Source of the DNA: Rhizodiscina lignyota
Taxonomy: Eukaryota; Ascomycota; Dothideomycetes; Aulographales; Rhizodiscinaceae
NCBI GenBank assembly: GCA_010015805.1
Contig: ML978128.1
Location: 124,001-188,000 of the forward strand
Direction: 5' to 3'
Length of the DNA: 64,000 nt
The notes under the pieces are model-generated. The model was not told the DNA's origin and did not search any database. It saw only the letters and a program-made list of their open reading frames with translations. Positions 56,593-64,000 of this stretch are shown here, piece after piece. The translations under genes and the position numbers were made by a program. Each line of letters begins with the position of its first letter. The stretch's first letter is position 1.

Positions 56593-57459
56593 TGGATCCT
56601 ATCACTTTAGAAGGGCATTTCTCTGCGCTGCTTCCTGAGTGGAAGTGGCCATCTATCACTTACATACAATCTTTACACGAATTCTGGAGGGGATGCATGC
56701 ATAGCGGAGGCGTTTAAAGATTGGGGAAGGTTTTTGATATTGAATGCATTTGGATTGGATATACCTGCTTGACAAGACACAGGAAGAGAGTCTGACAGAC
56801 GACTCCTTGTAGGCGGTGACTTGGTGGTTGAATAGAAGATGGCTGATTAGGGGGAAGCACACTCTGACTGAGGGTGATTGGGCAGGAATCAGAACAGTTG
56901 GCTAGATGAAAACACAAAGCAAGCACGGCAAGGCCGCGCGATTCTAGCAAACACATTCTACAGCATACGTTATCAAGGCTCTACACATGATCTCGATTGC
57001 CTTGAAGAGTGATATAATCTTAACTTAGAGTGTTGCAGGTCTACGGAGAGAGGCACCTGCAAGACGGAAGGAAACGTGATTCTGGATATGGCAATCTTAC
57101 AAGAGAACAGCAAGCTGCGGGGCCTCAACGATACGTTGAGACTTCTCGGAGACCCATCTATTATCCTCGCCATATACGACGCTACACGGCCTGATGGGTG
57201 TCCTGGTAAGGGCGGCCTATCCAGTCAAGAGCGAGGCTCCGAAGAGAAACGCGAGACTACAACCTGCAGCTCTGCGAATACTGCAACTCGATCGGCCATA
57301 TTCAGGTTGACTGCAAAATCGCAAGGTTAGCTACAGGCGCCCAGCAATAACACGCATGAGGACTGCCACCCATAAAACTCTCAAGCTTTCGTCGTCGGCG
57401 GGGTCACCCTGTTCCTCTTTGCCACCTTCATCCGTTCAGCCGTGTGGCACATCGAGACC

Positions 57460-57680
57460 ATTGCAAGGATTCGGCGATGCTTGCCATGCAGCCATCAAAT
57501 TTCCAGTCCGCCCAATAAGGAGTTAGTGTATGGTCTTGACATTTCTTCCGCTGGGATAGGGGCGAATCCACGCAGGCCTAATGACGGAGTATACTCCGTA
57601 CCCACACATCATTTTATTCCTGTCAACAGGCAGCTACGCTACCTCCTAGCTTTTGGCATGCCATTGAACAATCTCGTGTC
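57460..57680 (+). pseudogene. Decayed partial copy of the histidine kinase gene
   Basis: This DNA lines up with 59416-59600 inside the downstream kinase gene. Both have a GGATTCGG.GAT start, then GCCATCA.ATTTCCAGT.. and CCCAA, then ATGGTCTTG.CATTTCTTC, and GAATCCACGCAGGCCT.A. After that come weaker matches over the AACAGGCA.CT and GCCACCTC-like part. The copy differs by many substitutions and small gaps and lacks an open kinase frame. It corresponds to the GAF-like region (CHEAIIFPVCPTNGEMV to NRHLATSLAS). I infer an old tandem duplication, mostly eroded. Confidence 0.65.
57584..57599. repeat. 16-bp palindrome ACGGAGTATACTCCGT
   Basis: This is a perfect palindrome lying within the kinase relic. 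The half-site TACTCCGTA/TACGGAGTA recurs at 34447 and 51283, with a near copy at 35118. Confidence 0.6.
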
Positions 57681-57859
57681 AGGGGTGTCTCGTGTTCCCG
57701 AAGTTTATCCAGGGATAGGGCGACGCGTCAAATATCACCTGATATGTATCGCTTCTGGGCTCTGGGTTGTTGCTCTCACACCATCACGCGACAAATATCT
57801 CCCAATTAACGTGCCACCTACCATGAGCCAAGGAAAGTAACAAAATAATCTGGATCCAG

Positions 57860-60800
57860 ATGGATATCGACCCAGTCGAGGAATTTGATAGGTTGAGTAT
57901 CAGGGAAGTCCTGGATCACGACTCAAGACCCACATTCGTTCTTGATCTTGATCCTGATGAAGATATTCCCAATGCCTCCAATTCAACAATACTTCCAATT
58001 TTTTGCAACACCGCTCTGCGACTGCATGAACGGCTCCTCGATGATATGACTGGCAAGGCAAGCGAAGAGTCGGTGAGATCTTCCGAACAGCCTTCGCATG
58101 AAGACTTCAAGAGCTGGGCGACAGGTTTTACCCCACACGACGATTCAAAAGACGTCTTCCCACAATCATTCATCTATCGTGGACTGCAATGGACAGGTTC
58201 TACGATGCGCCAACGATGGAGGCTGATTAGTGGGAACCTCTTGCTGGCCCCTCACATGTCTCTACATGATTTATCCTCAGGACCACCTGTCGAAGTGACA
58301 ACTAGTGTTTTGCGGGCAGCACGTGCTTCTGACAAGCATGATAAGACCCTCGGAATTTCGCCGAAGCGGTCAGAGGCACAGATGGAGGGCAGCACACTGG
58401 CAACGTCGACAACTCTCGCGTCATCGAAACAACAACAATCTTTGAAAGTAGTCAACGTTCCCAAGGCATCAGAGGGAAGCTCAGAAACTACTGGTTCCTC
58501 ACAAAGCAAAACGCCATTGACCCTGGCGACACCGGAGAGAGCTGTTTCGGACTGGACGGCCCCCGAGCCGAAAGGAATATTGTCACCTCATCTTGCCTTT
58601 GCTCGAACAGTTGACTGGGCCTCAACTCCTTTGGGGCCGATGGAAACTTGGTCACCCGAATTCCGCCAAGTCACGAACCTCTGCATGAGTAATCCTCATC
58701 CAGCAGCCATTTTCTGGGGCAGCGATTTGACAATGTTGTACAACGAGGCCTATGCAGCCGAAGTGGCTGGTAACAAACACCCAACTTTGATGGGAACAGG
58801 GTGCTCAGGTCCATTTTCAGAGCTTTGGGAGGCCGTTAGCCGCTTATTTGCCGAATGTGCCCGCACAGGTATCAGCATCCGCAAGGAGAATGATTATCTG
58901 CCAATTGAACGGCGTGGTTTCCTCGAGGAAACCTTCTTCTCCTGGTCGTGGACTCCTGTATACGGTGGTACGAATAAAATACAAGGTTTGTACAATGCGC
59001 CCTTCGAGACTACGCAACAGGAAATGTATCGGCGGAGAATGCTCACTATCAATACGCTTGGTGAAACAGTAGCACACGCAAAGACCGTCAAACAGTTCTG
59101 GCAATATGTACTCGATGGCCTGGAAGACAACCATTACGATATTCCCTTTGCCATACTGTACTCGGTCGGGGAAGGTGAAGAAGGGGACTCCTCGATGTCT
59201 TCTGAGAGCACTATATCCCAAAAGTCTTGCTCTCTTGAGGGGGCTATTGGTGTTCCCGAAGGCCATGCTGCGATTCCACAACAGCTGGATCTGAAGAGGA
59301 GCCGAGAAGGTTTCATACCGTCATTCCGCGAGGCAATGCGAACCAGAGAGCCTACCTTGTTACGATCTAAAGATGGAACGTTTCCAGAGGCACTCCTTGA
59401 AGGATTGAATTGGCGAGGATTCGGTGATCCTTGTCATGAAGCCATCATATTTCCAGTATGCCCAACAAACGGGGAAATGGTCTTGGCATTTCTTCTATTA
59501 GGTGTGAATCCACGCAGGCCTTACGACGAAGGATACAAATCTTTTTCAGCTATGCTTAACAGGCACTTAGCCACCTCGTTGGCCTCTGTCATGCTATTCG
59601 AAGAAGAAGTTCGCCGAAATCGGGATGCCGCCGAGGCAGCTGCTTTAGAGCAAGAGCATCTGGAGCAACAGCTTGCGCTGCAAACAAGCCGGTTACGGCG
59701 CATGACAGAGCTCTCCCCTCTTGGCATGTGTCTCATTAGTCCAGATGGAGTCCTGCGCGAGGCAAATGACCGGCTCTTCGAGATGACCGGCCTTCCGAGG
59801 GACAGCATGGACGAACTATCTTGGATGGAATGCTTGACTTTAAGCAGTATGCAGACCATGCACGAAGGTTGGTATCGCTTGGTGACCGAGCATCTTCCGT
59901 GGTCCGGAGAGCTTCAACTCAAGAATCAATTGAGTAGCCCGGGAATGTTTAACGGAGAATCCATAGACTACTGGGTCCTATTTGCGGCTCAACCCGAATT
60001 CGCGGCCGATAGCTCATTACGGTCTATTATGGGATCAATGACCGACATTTCACATCTGAAGTGGGCGCAAGGTCTCCAGGATCAGAGGCTTCGAGAAGCT
60101 GAAGAGACGCGAAGGCAACAGAATGAGTTTATCGACATCACTTCTCACGAGATGAGAAATCCGTTAAGCGCCATTTTGCAGTGTGCAGATGACATCTCAT
60201 CCACCTTGACCATATTCCAGTCGAAAGCTACTTCACCGCCCCAAGAGGTTGTAGAAAGTTGCTTGGATGCCGCAGAAACAATTGCATTATGCGTACAGCA
60301 CCAGAAGTCGATTGTTGACGACATTCTCACTGTCTCAAAGCTAGCCTCTAACCTGCTGGTACTCACACCAGTTGTAGCTCAGCCAGCTGCAGTGGCCGAA
60401 TGCGCCTTGAAGATGTTCGACCCAGAGTTGCAGGCTAAGGATATCACAGTCGTGTTTCATAAACAGCCTTCGCTCGAAGAGCTCGCGGTCTCTTGGATGA
60501 CTCTCGACCCTAGTCGAGTCCTTCAAATTCTCATCAATTTAATGACAAACGCAATCAAGTTCACCGCTGGCGCAGACAAGCGAATCATCAATGTTGCAAT
60601 AGGAGCATCTGTCGACCCGCCACTAAATCCCGTCTCACCAGAATTCCAATACATTCCAGCCAATGCGACAACCGCCCCTATGATTAGCGGCGGCGATTGG
60701 GGAATCGGGCAACTTCTGTACCTACGATTCGAAGTTCAGGACACTGGTTGTGGTCTTACGCAGGAAGAGAAAAAGATCCTCTTTGACCGATTCTCGCAAG

Positions 60801-61543
60801 CAACCCCCCGAACACACGCGCAATATGGGGGCAGCGGCCTCGGCCTCTTCATTTCCAGGCAATTGGCGGAGCTGCACGGAGGTCAGATCGGCGTCACATC
60901 CGAGGCTGGAGTGGGTAGCACTTTCGGCTTTTTCATCGCAGCAAGGCGATCTGCACCTCCTCAATACCGTATACCGGAGGTATTGCTTCCTTTTGGCCCT
61001 AACATCTCAGAAGAGATTTCTCACACCCAGCGTATTCCGCTTCAGCGACGGAAATTGGAGTCAGTTATCCCACCCGCCAGTCTTGTTGCGGCCCAAACTG
61101 GTTCGACCTTCAACCCTAAAAATCTCTACATTCTTGTTGTGGAAGATAACTTGATCAATCAAAAAGTCCTTGTGAAACTACTCAAGCAGGTTGGGAGTAC
61201 TGTTGATGTCGCCAACGATGGTGTCGAAGCGCTTGCACTACTCGAAGAAACACACTACCGCAAGGAAGGAGGGCGTAGGCTCTCTGTCATTCTGATGGAC
61301 TTGGAGATGCCTAACATGGACGGCTTGACATGTGTCCGCGAGATTAGAAAGATGGAAGCGGGTGGCAAGATCAACACGCGTATACCTATTATTGCGGTGA
61401 CTGCGAACGTGAGAGATGAACAGGTGGCAGCTGCCATGGAAAGCGGGATGGATGATGTCTTGTCGAAGCCTTTCCGTATTGCGGACCTATACAAGAAGAT
61501 TGAGGTGGTGCTGGAGGGACATTATACGGTCTCCGCTGTATGA
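57860..61543 (+). CDS. Hybrid sensor histidine kinase
   Basis: A single exon encodes 1227 residues. A long N-terminal part has a PAS-like segment (TPLGPMETWSPEFRQVTNLCM, PAAIFWGSDLTMLYNEAYA, about 250-310) and a GAF-like region (about 370-575). A second PAS follows (LSPLGMCLISPDGVLREANDRLF, about 620-720). The HisKA helix EFIDITSHEMRNPLSAIL has the phospho-acceptor His near 763. The ATPase domain shows the N box NLMTNAIKF, G1 DTGCGL and G2 GGSGLGLFIS. The C-terminal receiver (about 1085-1220) has VVEDN, Asp near 1147 in LMDLEMPNMDG, then AVTAN and LSKPF. All key residues are present. It should pass phosphate via Ypd1 to Ssk1/Skn7. No membrane span is seen, so it is cytosolic. The ligand is unknown. 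Confidence 0.93.
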   Translation: MDIDPVEEFDRLSIREVLDHDSRPTFVLDLDPDEDIPNASNSTILPIFCNTALRLHERLLDDMTGKASEESVRSSEQPSHEDFKSWATGFTPHDDSKDVFPQSFIYRGLQWTGSTMRQRWRLISGNLLLAPHMSLHDLSSGPPVEVTTSVLRAARASDKHDKTLGISPKRSEAQMEGSTLATSTTLASSKQQQSLKVVNVPKASEGSSETTGSSQSKTPLTLATPERAVSDWTAPEPKGILSPHLAFARTVDWASTPLGPMETWSPEFRQVTNLCMSNPHPAAIFWGSDLTMLYNEAYAAEVAGNKHPTLMGTGCSGPFSELWEAVSRLFAECARTGISIRKENDYLPIERRGFLEETFFSWSWTPVYGGTNKIQGLYNAPFETTQQEMYRRRMLTINTLGETVAHAKTVKQFWQYVLDGLEDNHYDIPFAILYSVGEGEEGDSSMSSESTISQKSCSLEGAIGVPEGHAAIPQQLDLKRSREGFIPSFREAMRTREPTLLRSKDGTFPEALLEGLNWRGFGDPCHEAIIFPVCPTNGEMVLAFLLLGVNPRRPYDEGYKSFSAMLNRHLATSLASVMLFEEEVRRNRDAAEAAALEQEHLEQQLALQTSRLRRMTELSPLGMCLISPDGVLREANDRLFEMTGLPRDSMDELSWMECLTLSSMQTMHEGWYRLVTEHLPWSGELQLKNQLSSPGMFNGESIDYWVLFAAQPEFAADSSLRSIMGSMTDISHLKWAQGLQDQRLREAEETRRQQNEFIDITSHEMRNPLSAILQCADDISSTLTIFQSKATSPPQEVVESCLDAAETIALCVQHQKSIVDDILTVSKLASNLLVLTPVVAQPAAVAECALKMFDPELQAKDITVVFHKQPSLEELAVSWMTLDPSRVLQILINLMTNAIKFTAGADKRIINVAIGASVDPPLNPVSPEFQYIPANATTAPMISGGDWGIGQLLYLRFEVQDTGCGLTQEEKKILFDRFSQATPRTHAQYGGSGLGLFISRQLAELHGGQIGVTSEAGVGSTFGFFIAARRSAPPQYRIPEVLLPFGPNISEEISHTQRIPLQRRKLESVIPPASLVAAQTGSTFNPKNLYILVVEDNLINQKVLVKLLKQVGSTVDVANDGVEALALLEETHYRKEGGRRLSVILMDLEMPNMDGLTCVREIRKMEAGGKINTRIPIIAVTANVRDEQVAAAMESGMDDVLSKPFRIADLYKKIEVVLEGHYTVSAV

Positions 61544-61799
61544 CGAAATGATTAATGATCGCGTGGACCTCTCACAACGTCTTTCACGACTGGAAGCCTG
61601 AAGGGCTTCGAGTAAACGGCGTTTCAATCGGCTGGCTGCTTTCAATTGCGATAGATATATTTTCAGACATGAGATACCCCTCTATTGACAGTGTTCAAAT
61701 GTCTTTTTGACCCATGTCCTTGACTCATATGCAGCGCGCCTTCATGTGCATTCAGAAGACCGTTCTGTAAACAACGCAGCTTGATCCTCAGATGACCTT
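61544..61799. other. 3' flank of the histidine kinase
   Basis: No coding frame is supported here. Confidence 0.4.
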
Positions 61800-62576
61800 C
61801 CCATTCAAGTGCTAAACATTTCAGTCTGCTCTCGACGTACTAAACAATTTCCGTTTGAACGACCATTTCAAACAATGATGGATGATATTCTGGCGCTCAC
61901 ATTGAGGAAACTACCAAACCTTAAGATGGTCTCCTTCCAGGACCAAGTTATACAGCTAGGTAAACGCCGAAACCAATTACACTGTTTTAATCATAGAAAG
62001 AGAAGTGGCGCTTTCGAGTCTTGAGTGAATATTATGCCGTCCCAGGAGTCAAGCCTCTCACTTTTACCATCGGTCGTAAAACTAGGCTGCTCTCGACTTG
62101 CATACAAGGTCAAGAGAGTCAGGAAACTGCGCCTTGGGGAGACGATGTCGGCATGTCGAACATTCCGAAGATTTCGATATCCTGTGATAGGAGTTTTGTC
62201 TTTTCGCGTGGTGATTTCCTCGGCACAATTGCATCCACGCCAGTCGTCACTCATCCCGAGATCCGTGCCGATGGACACTGGGTTGAACTCGAAAGCATTC
62301 GTGAGATTCCGAGATTCCTGGGCGACTGCAACCTGCCGAATCTTCAAGACTTCAAGTTGGTCTCGACCAGACTGAACTATCGCTAGTTAGTCAGGTTCCT
62401 CCGGAGACATCGCTCTTCTCTGCGCAGCGAAGCGTCACTCTCGAGGATCTCGTGCATGTTGCCGATTCAGGACAAGAGGGAGCCAGCGCATGGACGGAGA
62501 TGATGGTTTTCCTGAGAGATGAAAGATCGATAATGAACATCAATCGAATTGGATCGATTTACGATATGGAGGAATA
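61800..62576 (+). pseudogene. Decayed F-box-like gene fragment
   Basis: The plus strand holds pieces of one protein in two or more frames: MMDDILALTLRKLPNLKMVSFQDQ (61875-61950), a middle block ending NLPNLQDFKLVSTRL, then a RRHRSSLR piece, and last TLEDLVHVADSGQEGASAWTEMM to GSIYDMEE at 62576. The order matches the C-terminal half of fungal F-box-like proteins: leucine-rich strands, then FLRRHRxSLRxLxL, then a loop with W..ML..LR. No start-proximal F-box is visible, and the frame is broken several times. Confidence 0.5.
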
Positions 62577-62907
62577 ATCATGGCATTTTACGACAGTAGA
62601 TAACAATGGACACAAAGATATTCTCAATTGACGTACTGTTAGGTCCATATCGGCAGTGTCACGATCAGCTTGAGAAGTATAGCGAGGGCCATCCCATAAG
62701 CCCGCGCACTCGTATTCGAAGAGCTTCGGGCGACTGGTCACTAAGCACACTGTAAATATCTGGTGTTCTGGGATTTAAGAGATTCGGCTGAGCTTACAGT
62801 TGCAGCTAAATTTTCGATACAATACAGTTCGTATGCAGAACCCCGCTTGGACGCTGACAAAATCGAGGTCATTTGATCCCACTGTTCTAGCTGTCCTTTT
62901 GCCCTAT
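62577..62907. other. Intergenic, nothing recognised
   Basis: These 330 bp lie between the F-box relic and the 3' end of YIP1. Confidence 0.45.
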
Positions 62908-63926
62908 CTAACCTCCTGATGCTTTCGTCGCCAACGTGCCACTCCCTCTTGAGCTGAAGATTGCCATTATCCCAAAGCCAAGATAAAAGAGTCCCAGTGG
63001 GTACGCCACCAACCACCTCATCTCGCTCATCCTACCCACTGCACAGAACATCGCGCTACTGCTATAAGTGCACCATAGGATTGCTGCGCTGACAAAGACA
63101 TACCCGAATAATCTGTCCATCGGCACTACGATGCCCACGAGGCTCGTTAACACAAGCGGCAGTAGGCAGTAGCCCAATACGGAGGCAGAGCGCAGGAATG
63201 TCAGTGAGCTGTTGAAATGCGAGCTCGTATGATGGACTTGTGAGGGAGGAGATGCTACGTTTTGTGCCGAAGGTTCAGAGGGCGGCGCCATGAGCGAGAA
63301 GATAGTGTGGAGGGTGACGGAGCCGAACGCGGCAAGGCCGTAGATGAAGCCAAAGTTTACCTTGCCGGACTATTTAATGCAATATTAGCTGGATTGCCTC
63401 ACGTGCGGAAGAGGATGGTGTTGTCCTTACCAATGCAAGGAATATGCCAAAGAGCAGCGCAAACAATATAGGACCCGCGAGGTCCGAATCATCCATGAGA
63501 TGCTGGTCTATTCGCGCCGTAGGGTTGAGCACTGAAAGAGTCTGACAGCAGCCGTATCGTGAGCGCCTGCTTCCGCTACTTCAAAGCGGGCAAACCTACC
63601 TTTGTCTTGATGTGATCGAAATTGACGCCAAGCTCTTCCAATAATGGAGGCTCCCCATCATATCCTTCGGTTCCAAAGGCCGCCAGCCAACCTGTTCTCA
63701 ATCCGCCTTGCTCTCCCATGCGCCCACTGACGCCAGGTTGGCCTCCAAAGCCGCCCCCAAAGCCTGCATTTGAGAATGCATTTGATTGTGCGCTGCCCGT
63801 GTATGCTTGGAAGGGCGTCGACTGGCCGGAGACGGGGGGTTGCGAGTATCCGGAGGAGTAGAAGTTGAGATTTTGAGGGTTCGATTGCGGGTAAGCGGGT
63901 TGGTTGGGTTGGTAGTAGTTGGCCAT
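62908..63926 (-). CDS. YIP1: Golgi membrane protein YIP1
   Basis: Exons 63600-63926, 63431-63541 and 62908-63369 with introns of 58 and 61 bp give 299 residues. Yip1 binds Rab GTPases (Ypt1, Ypt31) with Yif1 and Yos1 and is needed for ER-Golgi vesicle formation. A Gln/Pro/Tyr/Gly-rich cytosolic N terminus leads to the family core: [29 protein letters not shown] (across the first junction), then DQHLMDDSDLAGPILFALLFG. Further hydrophobic spans include NFGFIYGLAAFGS, SVLGYCLLPLVLTSLVGIV, GYVFVSAAILWCTYSS and LVAYPLGLFYLGFGI, about five in all. The ELGxN and GYxxLP motifs are diagnostic. The start codon at 63926 lies 74 bp from the window edge, so the promoter is outside. Confidence 0.93.
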
Positions 63927-64000
63927 GTTGGCCAGTTTGCGGAGAAGGCGACGCGCGATGCGGTGGAGAAGAGAAAGGCGGCGTCGTGAAGACCTTTGAA

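Larger units (their letters stand above)
56593..57859. other. Intergenic with kinase relic
   Basis: This is mostly unrecognised sequence. The histidine-kinase relic at 57460-57680 is listed separately. A 16-bp perfect palindrome is at 57584-57599. Confidence 0.45.

Overview
The window is nuclear DNA of a filamentous ascomycete (Pezizomycotina). Class Dothideomycetes is a guess from general protein style, not a demonstrated placement. The evidence is: intron-bearing genes with short (about 48-130 bp) GT..AG introns and CTAAC/CTAAT-like branch sites; genes on both strands without operons; and typical fungal families (Zn2Cys6 regulators, HET-ankyrin protein, CFEM protein, hybrid histidine kinase, F-box-like proteins, GPI-type wall protein). 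I rebuilt exon models by joining reading frames at splice sites and checking phase. Most models close to a whole number of codons.

Layout. 0-5 kb: a decayed PD-(D/E)XK nuclease-like gene, a Zn2Cys6 factor and a gene-free stretch with inverted repeats. 5-31 kb is a dense housekeeping block: RNA polymerase III subunit RPC31, an HSM3/PSMD5-like proteasome chaperone, mitochondrial amidotransferase subunit A (HER2), a small basic protein, a decayed VOC/glyoxalase copy, AFG2-type AAA ATPase, a DAGK/sphingoid-base-kinase-like protein, a large disordered Ser-rich protein, an RRM protein, Mediator MED27, a Trp-rich unknown, a nuclear gene for ATP synthase subunit 8, and nucleoporin NIC96. 31-36.5 kb is accessory and gene-poor, with an interrupted HET-ankyrin gene. 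36.5-50 kb holds a large disordered protein, a GPI-type CFEM protein, a GCIP-domain protein, a second Zn2Cys6 factor and a 1159-residue secreted Gly/Ser/Asn-rich wall-type protein. 51.5-64 kb holds protein phosphatase PPT1 (PP5), an F-box-like gene followed by decayed relatives, a hybrid histidine kinase with a decayed partial copy just upstream, and the Golgi protein YIP1.

The most interesting item is the nuclear ATP8 gene at 26363-26844. Its last 48 residues match the whole yeast Atp8 protein, which is usually mitochondrially encoded, and they follow a presequence-like leader, with an intron shortly before the ATP8 part. This looks like a functional mitochondrion-to-nucleus transfer. The second theme is gene birth and decay in 53.5-62.6 kb, where intact F-box and histidine-kinase genes sit among eroded copies. 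I found no rRNA, tRNA, CRISPR array, virus-like element or clear transposon.
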